From assembly GCF_963678635.1 (NCBI RefSeq), contig NW_026971008.1, forward strand, positions 1 to 64,000: a stretch of DNA of 64,000 bases. The letters run 5' to 3'. Origin of the DNA: Symsagittifera roscoffensis (taxonomy: Eukaryota > Xenacoelomorpha > Acoela > Convolutidae). The position numbers and the translations under genes were made by a program. The notes under the pieces were generated by a model that was given only the letters and a program-made list of their open reading frames with translations, searched no databases and was not told the origin of the DNA. Position 1 is the stretch's first letter, and the number at the start of each line of letters is the position of its first letter. Of the stretch, positions 41,380 through 51,906 are shown piece after piece.

Positions 41380-42814
41380 TTTTTACGACATCATGACTAC
41401 GGAGTCGAACCCACTTGACGCAGCTCCGGGCTACATGCCCATTCTAGCGTACCGGTGGTACGGTTCAGCGGGAACGTGTAAACCTTCCGGCTGTACCGTG
41501 ATAGCTTTTTAAGAAGACTCGAGAAAACTTCCTGGTACGCTCTCCGAACGAGGCTTAGCTAACCGAGTAAGGGGGGGGGGTAACTAGGGGGACGAAAAAA
41601 CGAGCAAAAGACAAAAAGCGAAACAAAAACCGAAAAAGAATAGAAAAAGGAACAAAAACCATAAAACAAAAAAAGACAGTGACTTTGACACCAAATTAGT
41701 TGGATCAAACCTTTATATTAATTAAATAGTATACCCATACTGTTTTTATAAGACCGATCGTTTCGATCATTTCAGCAATCTGGAAAGGTGCCCGAGTGTG
41801 GGGCGTTGTGAAGGGTTTTCAGATAGCTTGTAACTTAGCTGGACGATTAGGAGACTTGACTGGAACAGGTGACCAGTCGAGTGGGAAAGTGGGTCACAGG
41901 GACTTAGCTGGACCATTAGGAGACTTGACTGGAACAGGTGACCAGCCAAGTGGGAAAGTAGTGCTGGTGATCAAGTGCAGGAAAAGCCAAAGAAACAACC
42001 AGCACGGAATCAGAGCAACAAGAGAGGACGGGGGTGTTCTCAAGTTGGTCAAACGGGTACCGTTGAAATCCACATTTCATTATAGGAGATAAATGTAAAA
42101 TTGGATAAGCGGAACCCCACTGTTTTGAGGAACGTTTTTACTCAAGCAGGCCTTGAAACAGGCTCTACGGTTTTCTCTCAGGAGGTTTAGCACCCGGCGC
42201 TTAAGGTAATTTTCGACTTAAGAGGGGGGCTAAAGAGGGGGGAGATTAGAAGGGGGGTTGGTTAGGTTAGAGGTTGACGGTTGTAAATTGTAAAAAGGGG
42301 GGACACATTAGAGTAAATAATTGATCGACATCGTCGATTTAGTTACATTAGATTCCTGCACGCGTTGATTATAAGAAGAGGATATCCGAATTTAACATCG
42401 AATTAAGGTAGGTACCCTGGTCGTATCGGGTGGGGGGAATGGACGTAGACAGTTTTTGTGATACCCCATAAAATCGCAGGCAGGGGGGAGGGAAGCGCGT
42501 GGCAATCAGGTACCGGACATTTTTTTTCTTGTTGTTCAAATAAAGGGTTGACACGAGTCACCTTTGAATTTTAGGTGTGTTTATTTCTCTGTTTTTATCA
42601 TTATTTTTTTTTCTCTGTTCAAAATTTTGGTTAAAAAGTTTTAATCGGGTGATCACAAGACACCCCGAACAAGTTAGGTTTCAACTTGCATCAAAATATT
42701 AAAAGGGAAATAAATACAGGGGGGTTGGTAATTCTAACTTTTGGCCAGTAAAATTGGGTTTTTGGGAAAATTTTTACTAGAGCTCAAGTGGTGGTACCAG
42801 GTACAGTGGTTCAA
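41380..42814 (+). other. leader of element B, with small ORF at 41796-42092
   Basis: It matches the leaders of A and C. The small ORF here has the full duplicated LGDLTGTGDQ segment and ends LHYRR-like. A short extra piece, CAGGCCTTGAAACAGG, sits near 42146 (also in C, missing in A), so A lost it. No other gene is seen. Confidence 0.65.
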
Positions 42815-45800
42815 GGCAGCCTTGGGACAGGCAGTCTTGGGACAGGCAGTCTTGGGACAGGCAGTCTTGGGACAGGCAGTCTTGGGACAGGCAGTCTAGT
42901 GACAGGCAGTCTTGGAACAGGCAGTCTTGGTACTGGCAGTCGTGGGACAGCAGTCTTGGGACAGGCAGTCTTGGGACAGGCAGTCCTGGGACAGGCAGTC
43001 TTGGGACAGGCGGTCTTGGAACAGGCAGTCTTGGGACAGGCAGTCTTGGGACAGTAGTCTTGGGACAGGCAGTCTTGGGACAGGCAGTCTCGGGACAGGC
43101 AGTCTTGGGACAGTAGTCTTGGGACAGTAATCTTGGGACAGGCAGTCTTGGGACAGGCGGTCTTGGGACAGGCAGTCTTGGGACAGTAGTCTTGGGACAG
43201 GCAGTCTTCGGACAGGGCAGTCTTGGGACAGTAGTCTTGGGACAGGCAGTCTTGGGACAGGCAGTCTTGGGACAGGCAGTCTTGGGACAGTAGTGTTGGG
43301 ACAGGCAGTCTTGGGACAGGCAGTCTTGGGACAGGCAGTCTTGGGACAGGCAGTCTTGGGACAGGCAGTCTTGAGACAGGCAGTCTTGGGACAGGCAGTC
43401 TTGGGACAGGCAGTCTTGGGACAGGCAGTCGTGGGACAGCAGTCTTGGGACAGGCAGTCTTGGGACAGGCAGTCGTGGGACAGCAGTCTTGGGACAGGCA
43501 GTCTTGGGACAGGCAGTCTTGGGACAGGCAGTCTTGGGACAGGCAGTCTTGGGACAGGCAGTCTTGGGACAGGCGGTCTTGGGATAGGCAGTCTTGGGAC
43601 AGGCAGTCTTGGGACAGTAGTCTTGGGACAGGCAGTCTTGGGACAGGCAGTCTCGGGACAGGCAGTCTTGGGACAGGCAGTCTTGGGACAGGCAGTCTTG
43701 GGACAGGCAGTCTTGGGACAGGCAGTCTTGAGACAGGCAGTCTTGGGACAGGCAGTCTTGGGACAGGCAGTCTTGGGACAGGCAGTCGTGGGACAGCAGT
43801 CTTGGGACAGGCAGTCTTGGGACAGGCAGTCGTGGGACAGCAGTCTTGGGACAGGCAGTCTTGGGACAGGCAGTCTTGGGACAGGCAGTCTTGGGACAGG
43901 CAGTCTTGGGACAGGCAGTCTTGAGACAGGCAGTCTTGGGACAGGCAGTCTTGGGACAGGCAGTCTTGGGACAGGCAGTCGTGGGACAGCAGTCTTGGGA
44001 CAGGCAGTCTTGGGACAGGCAGTCGTGGGACAGCAGTCTTGGGACAGGCAGTCTTGGGACAGGCAGTCTTGGGACAGGCAGTCTTGGGACAGGCAGTCTT
44101 GGGACAGGCAGTCTTGGGACAGGCAGTCTTGGGACAGGCGGTCTTGGGATAGGCAGTCTTGGGACAGGCAGTCTTGGGACAGTAGTCTTGGGACAGGCAG
44201 TCGTGGGACAGCAGTCTTGGGACAGGCAGTCTTGGGACAGGCAGTCTTGGGACAGGCGGTCTTGGGACAGGCAGTCTTGGGACAGGCAGTCTTGGGACAG
44301 GCAGTCTTGGGACAGGCAGTCTTGGGACAGGCAGTATTGAGACAGGCAGTCTTGGGACAGGCAGTCTTGGGACAGGCAGTCTTGGGACAGGCAGTCGTGG
44401 GACAGCAGTCTTGGGACAGGCAGTCTTGGGACAGGCAGTCGTGGGACAGCAGTCTTGGGACAGGCAGTCTTGGGACAGGCAGTCTTGGGACAGGCAGTCT
44501 TGGGACAGGCAGTCTTGGGACAGGCAGTCTTGGGACAGGCGGTCTTGGGATAGGCAGTCTTGGGACAGGCAGTCTTGGGACAGTAGTCTTGGGACAGGCA
44601 GTCTTGGGACAGGCAGTCTCGGGACAGGCAGTCTTGGGACAGGCAGTCTTGGGACAGGCAGTCGTGGGACAGCAGTCTTGGGACAGGCAGTCTTGGGACA
44701 GGCAGTCGTGGGACAGCAGTCTTGGGACAGGCAGTCTTGGGACAGGCAGTCTTGGGACAGGCAGTCTTGGGACAGGCAGTCTTGGGACAGGCAGTCTTGG
44801 GACAGGCAGTCTAGGGACAGGCAGTCTTGGAACAGGCAGTCTTGGGACAGGCAGTTGTGGGACAGCAGTCTTGGGACAGGCAGTCTTGGGACAGGCAGTC
44901 TTGGGACAGGCAGTCTTGGGACAGGCGGTCTTGGAACAGGCAGTCTTGGGACATGCAGTCTTGGGACAGTAGTCTTGGGACAGGCAGTCTTGGGACAGGC
45001 AGTCTCGGGACAGGCAGTCTTGGGACAGTAGTCTTGGGACAGTAATCTTGGGACAGGCAGTCTTGGGACAGGCGGTCTTGGGACAGGCAGTCTTGGGACA
45101 GGCAGTCTTGGGACAGTAGTCTTGGGACAGGCAGTCTTCGGACAGGGCAGTCTTGGGACAGTAGTCTTGGGACAGGCAGTCTTGGGACAGGCAGTCTTGG
45201 GACAGGCAGTCTTGGGACAGTAGTGTTGGGACAGGCAGTCTTGGGACAGGCAGTCTTGGGACAGGCAGTCTTCGGACAGGGCAGTCTTGGGACAGTAGTC
45301 TTGGGACAGGCAGTCTTGGGACAGGCAGTCTTGGGACAGGCAGTCCTGGGACAGTAGTGTTGGGACAGGCAGTCTTGGGACAGGCAGTCTTGGGACAGGC
45401 AGTCTTGGGACAGGCAGTCTTGAGACAGGCAGTCTTGGGACAGGCAGTCTTGGGACAGGCAGTCTTGGGACAGGCAGTCTTGGGACAGGCAGTCGTGGGA
45501 CAGCAGTCTTGTGACAGGCAGTCTTGGGACAGGCAGTCTTGGGACAGGCAGTCTTGGGACAGGCAGTCTTGGGACAGGCGGTCTTGGGACAGGCAGTCTT
45601 GGGACAGGCAGTCTTGGGACAGAATCTTGGGACGGGCAGTCTTGGGACAGGCGGTCTTGGGACAGGCAGTCTTGGGACAGGCAGTCTTGGGACAGTAGTC
45701 TTGGGACAGGCAGTCTTGGGACAGGGCAGTCTTGGGACAGTAGTCTTGGGACAGGCATTCTTGGGACAAGCAGTCTTGAGACAGGCAGTCTTGGGACAGT

Positions 45801-45945
45801 ACTGTTAGGACAGGCAGTCTTGGGACAGGCAGTCTTGGCACATGCAGTCTTGGGACAGGCAGTCTTGGGACAGTAGTCTTGGGACAGGCAGTCTTGGGAC
45901 AGGCAGTCTTGGGACAGTAGTCTTGGGACAGTAATCTTGGGACAG
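42815..45945 (+). repeat. 3.1-kb expanded 15-bp tandem array, element B
   Basis: Roughly 200 copies of CTTGGGACAGGCAGT and variants: CTTGGGACAGTAGT, CTTGGGACAGTAAT, CGTGGGACAGCAGT, CTTCGGACAGGGCAGT and a T-to-C variant CTCGGGACAG. Variants recur in the same order every few hundred bp (for example the paired CGTGGGACAGCAGT units near 43430/43472, 43788/43830, 44395/44438, 44660/44705), so there is a higher-order repeat built by unequal exchange. Since 15 is a multiple of three, all frames stay open for long distances; the long reading frames here are not genes. The array ends at ACAG/CACACTCCTCCCAG in RT-segment repeat. Confidence 0.95.
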
Positions 45946-46220
45946 CACACTCCTCCCAGTTGCTTTGTAAGTAATAAAGAGTGTTTCTTTTGAGCAACCA
46001 CAAGAAATGTCGGCAAATTTTTTCAGAAGGTTAATTCTTTTTTGAATTTTTTCAGACTTTAGGACAGTTTTCGTTTGTTGATTGGTTGTCGACTGTAACG
46101 CCTAGAACTTTTGAGTTTCCAAAGGCCGTCGACCTTGACTTTTGTTTCTAGTTGTAGATTCATCTTTTGAGATTACTTTATAGTTTACAGTATGGTTATC
46201 TGTTCTGTGCTCTCACTAAC
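45946..46220 (-). repeat. RT-segment repeat fragment
   Basis: Half a unit of the ~0.53-kb repeat, from CACTCCTCCCAGTTGC to TCTCACTAAC, with the GTAACGCCTAGAACTTTTGAG marker near 46097. It ends where the next element's 3' region begins. Confidence 0.7.
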
Positions 46221-46708
46221 GGTGTCAAATTCATCAGGTCCTAGCACTTCGAAGGCTAGGAATACGAAGTGAGCAGGGAGCTCAATGTGGGTTTCTTTAG
46301 TATTGAGAGGGAAAGGAAAGGGCTCGAGTGTGAACACGGATGAAATCCGACGTCACGAAAAAGAAACTTCAACGAAACAAAGTATTTTTATTAATATGCT
46401 ATAGTTATTATAAATATCAAAATGTTGCATGACAATTCACTGATTGGATAGGACAAAAGAAATTTTGATCACAAGTGCTTCAAAAGCGGATATTCAAGGT
46501 GCAGGTATATGAAAATGTTGATTGCTGTTCAGCGATAGTGTGACAATTTTATAGGGTTGTGAATTTTGGGGTGTAGAAAAACTTAAGTCTACTGCAAACT
46601 TCTGTAAATGACCACCAGCAATGTATCTTGAGCAACACTCGGTATTCTAGGGACTCACTGACAGGCGGCAACACGCGATGAGGACATCGATCTTGAGTCC
46701 GGGGAGTA
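46221..46708 (+). mobile_element. 3' internal end of another LTR element
   Basis: About 490 bp without a coding frame. It ends GTCCGGGGAGTA right before an LTR, the same sequence that stands before element 1's 3' LTR. It is therefore the 3' UTR and polypurine region of an element whose body is missing, placing the LTR at 46709 between one element's 3' end and the leader of element C. Confidence 0.6.
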
Positions 46709-47607
46709 TGTGCCAGTCGGTCATATTTGGAAGTTTGGCCTTGAGGAATACGAACTACGTAATTTTGGGAGGAAATTTATTTTTTCAAAAATTCGAATTG
46801 AGCCTGTCATGCTCAACTTTCTCGCCAAAAAACTGAAAATCTCAGAAATACAAGATCAGAACAACCGATTTACAATCGCGGGAAAGTACTTGAAAAAAGC
46901 AGCGGGAAATTGCTATTCGCAATTTCCAGAATTAAATCAAACGCGAGTAGAGCTGTCCTATCCTGAAATAGGAAAAGAAGCGATTACAAACGAAGAACAT
47001 ATTTATTCGACGTGAAGCAGAGTGAACCCTCAGTGGAAAGGTGGACAGCTGGGGTATCCCAATGGTCCAGTTCCAAAACTTAATTCTCGAGTCAAAACTT
47101 ATTTCCCTTGCTGGAATTCATCAATAGCAATTTTCTCAAGTTATTATACTTAATGCTAGAGTTACTGATTAATTTATTTATCCCAATTCTCGAGTGTGCT
47201 GATATGTGAGTACCCAATTTAGTTTTCTTGAGTGTGTTATGATTGTTATGTTGAGGTAAGGAGAGTTTTAGGTTGATCCATTTGAAATGGATAAAAGTTC
47301 CACTGTCTAATAAAAAGTAACTGTACGGATTGTTCCGACCCTGTTTTTAACGGCGTTCGTGTATTTTGGGTATTTTGAGACCTAAGTATGGGGACGTTCT
47401 TATTTTCTAGAGTGGGGGAGGGGGGTATTTTGGTAGTGGCCTTTAAGCTGTAACGGGTTTTTAGTCTCATGTCGCAAGCGAACCGAATTGGCTCCGATCG
47501 TTCCAGATAGAAAAACACAAGAGATGGTGTCCCTGACTCTTGAGCCAATGGTTATAGGGCCTATTTTTCTTTAACCTCGACTGTTACGGAAGTAGGCGAC
47601 TGTTACA
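46709..47607 (+). mobile_element. 5' LTR of element C (shared LTR)
   Basis: 899 bp, TGTGCCAGTCGG to GTTACA, close to LTRs A and B. It is followed by PBS and leader and preceded by a 3' internal end. The partner LTR of element C lies beyond the right edge of the window. Confidence 0.9.
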
Positions 47608-47618
47608 TAGGGTTTTTA

Positions 47619-47633
47619 TGGCGCTCCTGGGTG
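47619..47633 (+). promoter_or_regulatory. primer binding site, element C
   Basis: TGGCGCTCCTGGGTG, 11 bases after the LTR end. Confidence 0.65.
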
Positions 47634-49086
47634 TTTTTACGACATCATGACCACGGAGTCGAACCCACTCGACGCAGCTCCGGGCTACATGCCCATTCTA
47701 GAGTACCGGTGGCACGGTTCAGCGGGAACGTGTAATACTTCCGGCTGTACCGTGATAGCTTTTTAAGAAGACTCTAGAAAACTTCCAGGTACGCTCTCCG
47801 AACGAGGCTTAGCTAACCGAGTAAGGGGGGGGGGGGTAACTAGGGGGACGAAAAAACGAGCAAAAGACAAAAAGCCAAACAAAAACCGAAAAAGAACAGA
47901 AAAAGGAACAAAAACAATAAAACAAAAAATGACAGTGAATTTGACACCAAATTAGTTGGATGAAACCTTTATATTAATTAAATAGTATACCCATACTGTT
48001 TTTTATAAGACCGATCGTTTCGATCATTTCAGCAATCTGGAAAGGTGCCCGAGTGTGGGGCGTTGTGAAGGGTTTTCAGATAGCTTACAACTTAGCTGGA
48101 CCATTAGGAGACTTGACTGGAACAGGTGACCAGTCGAGTGGGAAAGTGGTTCCCAGGGACTTAGCTGGACCATTAGGAGACTTGACTGGAACAGGTGACC
48201 AGCCAAGTGGGAAAGTGGTGCTGGTGATCAAGTGCAGGACAAGCCAAGGAAACAACCAGCACGGAATCAGAGCAACAAGAGAGGACGGGGGTGTTCTCAA
48301 GTTGGTCAAACGGGTATCGTTAAGATCCACAGTACATTATAGGTGATAAGTGTAAACTTGGATAAGCGGAACCCACTGTTTTGAGGAACGTTTTTACTCA
48401 ATCAGGCCTTGAAACAGGTTCTACGGTTTTCTCTCAAGAGGTTTAGCACCCGGCGCTTAAGGTAATTTTCGGCTTAAGAGGGGGCTAAAGAGGGGGGAGA
48501 TTAGAAGGGAGGCTGGTTAAGTTAGAGGTTGACGGTTGTAAATTTAAAAAAAGGGGGACACATTAGAGTAACTAACTGATCGACATCGTCGATTTAGTTA
48601 CATTAGATTCTTGCACGCGTTGATTATAAGAAGCGGATATCCAAATTTAACATCGAATTAAGGTAGGTACCCTGGTCGGATTGGGTGGGGTGAACGGACG
48701 TAGACAGTTTTTGTGATACCCCATAAGATCGCTAGCAGGGGGGAGGGAAGCGCGTGGCAATCAGGTACCAGACATTTTTTTGTTGTTGTTCAAATAAACG
48801 GTTGACACGAGTCACTTTTGAATTTTAGGTGGGTTTATTTCTCTGTTTTATCATTATTTTTTTTCTCTGTTCAAATTTTGACGCTTTTGGTAAAAAAGTT
48901 TTAATCGGTTTTGACCAAACAGGTGATCACAAGACACCCCGAACAAGTTGGGTTTCAACTTGCATCAAAATATTAAAAAGGAAATAAATACAGGGGGGTT
49001 GGTAATTCTGACTTTTAGCCAGTAAGATTGTGTTTTTGGGAAAATTTTACTAGAGCTCAAATGGTGGTACCAGGTACAGTGGTTCA
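47634..49086 (+). other. leader of element C, with small ORF at 48053-48346
   Basis: It matches the A and B leaders. The small ORF is intact in frame (WGVVKGFQIAYNLAG start, VHYR end). There is a long G-run near 47827-47836. One insertion, GGTTTTGACCAAACAG near 48907, is not in A or B. Confidence 0.65.
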
Positions 49087-49870
49087 AGGCAGTCTTGGGA
49101 CAGGCAGTCGTGGGACAGGCAGTCTTGGGACAGGCAGTCTTGGGACAGGCAGTCTTGGGACAAGCAGGCTTGGGACAGGCAGTCTTGGGACAGGCAGTCT
49201 TGGGACAGGCAGTCTAGGGACAGGCAGTCTTGGGACAGGCAGTTTTGGGACAGGCAGTCTTGGGACAGGCAGCCTTGGGACAGGCAGTCTTGGGAACGGC
49301 AGTCTTGGGACAGGCAGTCTTGGGACAGGCAGTCTTGGGACAGGCGGTCTAGGGACAGGCAGTCTTGGGACAGGCAGTCTTGGGACAGGCAGTCTTGGGA
49401 CAGTAGTCTTGGGACAGGCAGTCTTGGGACAGGCAGTCTTGGGACAGGCAGTCTTGGGACAGTAGTCTTGGGACAGTAATCTTGGGACAGGCAGTCTTGG
49501 GACAGGCGGTCTTGGGACAGGCAGTCTTGGGACAGGCAGTCTTGGGACAGTAGTCTTGGGACAGGCAGTCTTGGGACAGACAGTCTTGGGACAGTAGTCT
49601 TGGGACAGGCAGTCTTGGGACAGGCAGTCTTGGAACAGTAGTCTTCGGACAGGCAGTCTTGGGACAGGGCAGTCTTGGGACGGTGCGATCTTGGGACAGG
49701 CAGTCTAGGGACAGTTGAGAGAAGTCTTGGAACAGTACCTAAGAGTCTTGGGAGAGCACCAGAAAAGTCTTGAAACAGTACATAAGTCTTGGGACATTAC
49801 CGGGAAGTCTTGGGACGGTTCAAGAAAATTGTATGACGGCACTAGAAGGTCTTGGGACAGTGCTCAACGC
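49087..49870 (+). repeat. 15-bp tandem array and its degenerate tail, element C
   Basis: Regular CTTGGGACAGGCAGT units run to about 49710. Then the motif continues in worn form at wider spacing (AAGTCTTGGAACAGTACC, AAGTCTTGGGACATTACC, AGGTCTTGGGACAGTGC) to about 49865. The tail may be the older dispersed form from which the array grew. Confidence 0.9.
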
Positions 49871-50177
49871 TCAATTAAAAGCAAAACGACCGGTCCGGAC
49901 GATTAAAATCGCGAAAGATTCATTTTATTAAGATCACGAATTGAAGATTTATTTTACTTAAGAGAATAAGGAAGATTTTTAGAAATTTTATCCGTAGAAT
50001 AGAAATTTGTGAAGATTAGTATTGTAGATAGAAAAAATTGTAAATAAAAAACATGAGGCGTAGTAGGGTACCAATAGCAGAAAAAAGAGTTCTGGAATCA
50101 AAGACAAACATAACTCGTCGCAGTGAAAATTGGTGCCGTCGGACCAAAAAGTAACAAGGAAGAACTTTTCAGTGAGC
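49871..50177 (+). other. end of leader, with candidate splice acceptor before gag
   Basis: AT-rich. AACTTTTCAG ends at 50171 and the gag ATG follows at 50178. TTTTCAG is the nematode acceptor consensus, so the 2.5-kb leader with its tandem array could be spliced out of gag mRNA. A donor was not identified. Confidence 0.4.
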
Positions 50178-51137
50178 ATGGTCAACACAAGAAGCGCAAA
50201 GGAAAACAAGACGAGAGGAAGCGCTGAAGAGGGACGGACGGAACCTGCTATAGAAATTGATCTTGAGACACCAGATCAGAGTGTTGATGAAGTAGAGAAG
50301 AAGACAACGGAGCCGACACCGATGCCAAATGCAGAAGAACAGAAGCAAAAGTCGATGGAATTCTCACCGATAGACACTGTGGAAGACACGACGGGCAACA
50401 CGCCAGAAACAATAAAGGACGAGTCGCAAACGAAAAGAACGTCATTCACAGAGAGGATAGCAATGATGGTCGGAATGAAATCTAGAGACATAGTGGAAGA
50501 AGATCAGAAAGCCGAGAAAGGCAAAACGTTTGGAACAGTTTCCACGAGAACAACAGAGGCCAATCGAATTGAAGATCAAGCCAAACAGGGGGCAACAGCT
50601 GACCATGAAACAACAACTCCTCTTGAGCTGGGCGATTTAATGGCGAAGTTAGATCAGGTCGACAGAAGACTAAAGTGCAGCGAGGAGGATCGAGAAGTGA
50701 TAAAGAAAGAATTAAGATACAAAAAACACGAGTACCTGGACAACTACTTCAATCTGGCGAAAGCGACGGAGGAGAAGCTTCAGCTAATGTCAGACAAGGT
50801 GGAGGCCACTGAAAAAGACCGCAAGGACAATATCAACAAAGACATGCAAGCAATGAAGCAACGGTATGACACTGTGAACAGCCAGTTAGGGAGTCTGGAA
50901 GCGAGAATGGACACAATGAGTAGGGACCAGTCTGAGAGTTCATGTGCCATACAGGCCAAACTGGATGCGATCTTGAGAAACTCTACATCACAAGACAGGC
51001 CGGTAACGGATCGAACGCAAGGTAACAGAGTTGTTTTCGTGGAACCACTACGGAACAAGCCAGAGTCAACGCCATTACCGTTACCCCGGGGCACAACGAG
51101 CAGCGGTCCAGGGGGGGGGGGACAAGACAATTATTAA
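50178..51137 (+). pseudogene. gag N-terminal part, element C
   Basis: Starts MVNTRSAKENKTRGS; this ATG is the first after the acceptor-like AACTTTTCAG. About 319 codons. It is hydrophilic, rich in Glu/Lys/Thr, with a coiled-coil-like region (LGDLMAKLDQVDRRLKCSEE) and heptad-like stretches up to SLEARMDTMSRDQSES. It ends FVEPLRNKPES, proline-rich, then a run of 11 G (51111-51121) and TAA. In the +1 frame the gag sequence continues, so either one base is gained or lost in the G-run or ribosomes shift there. Element A has the same 11 G. Confidence 0.75.
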
Positions 51138-51876
51138 GAGTGGGACCTCAACTACGACAAATGGCCCGGAGAATTCCACAACAAGCAATAATGTGGGACC
51201 TGATGTCATGACGTGGGCTAGCACCTGCGAGATGATGAATAGGACATTAGAAGCGTTCGCTACGAGGAACACTGATTCGAGTGAGAGAGGAGGTGGCATA
51301 TCCAAGAAAACCTTCAAGAAGCCAAAAGAATTTAAGGATGACTCAGACGGATGCATCGATACTTGGGTAGAAGTCATGAGACTACATTTGGAACAGGACA
51401 ACTTGAATGACGAGAGACAAGCCTGAACAGCGAGACTCATCAACTTAGAAGGCACGGCGTTGAAATGCGTAGTTGCAAAGAAAGAAGAGGAACGCGATAC
51501 AGCGGACAAGATCTTCAAGATATTGTTGAATCGATTCGCGTCAGGCATGAAGGGTCACCAAGCGATGATGAGATTTGAAAAGAGAAGGCAAAGGGACGAT
51601 GAATCAATTGATCGGTTCCTGGATGATCTTGAGAGCTTGAGACGAAGGAGTGATCCTGAAGAGTCAACAAACAGAAGGAACTTTAGCATTGCTTTGAAGT
51701 TCATCAATGGGCTGGAAAGTGACGACTTGAGAACAATGTTAGCAACGTACTATACACTGTCGAAAGATAGTGCACCGAATCCAGAAGAAATAAGACAGAA
51801 GTCAAGAGAGTACATGCTGATGAAACCCAAGAAATACTCATACAGGAACGTGCAAGGGGGGGGGAGTCAACCATAG
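51120..51876 (+). pseudogene. gag capsid domain, element C
   Basis: In the +1 frame after the G-run: FKDDSDGCIDTWVEVMRLHL, then in-frame TGA at 51424 after NDERQA, then LINLEGTALKCVVAKKEEER, KIFKILLNRFASGMKGHQAM, ESIDRFLDDLESLRRR and KSREYMLMKPKKYSYRN, ending at TAG (51874). The pattern fits Ty3/gypsy retrotransposon gag (capsid), which builds the virus-like particle. Sequence continues in the same frame beyond the TAG (SSWYKPRDD) into the zinc knuckles, so both stops look like single-base lesions. Confidence 0.8.
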
Positions 51877-51906
51877 AGGTCGTCATGGTATAAGCCTAGA
51901 GATGAT

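Noticed and set aside
42896-46003. A 1,035-codon minus-strand frame and several other long frames on both strands in the 15-bp arrays
   Set aside because: A 15-bp unit keeps every frame open; the peptides are pure five-residue repeats and follow array boundaries. No start context, domain or conservation supports a gene.
50130-50178. TTGGTGCCGTCGGACC near 50129 as the primer binding site
   Set aside because: It starts TGG but lies 2.5 kb from the LTR; the site right after the LTR (47619) is shared by all copies and fits better.
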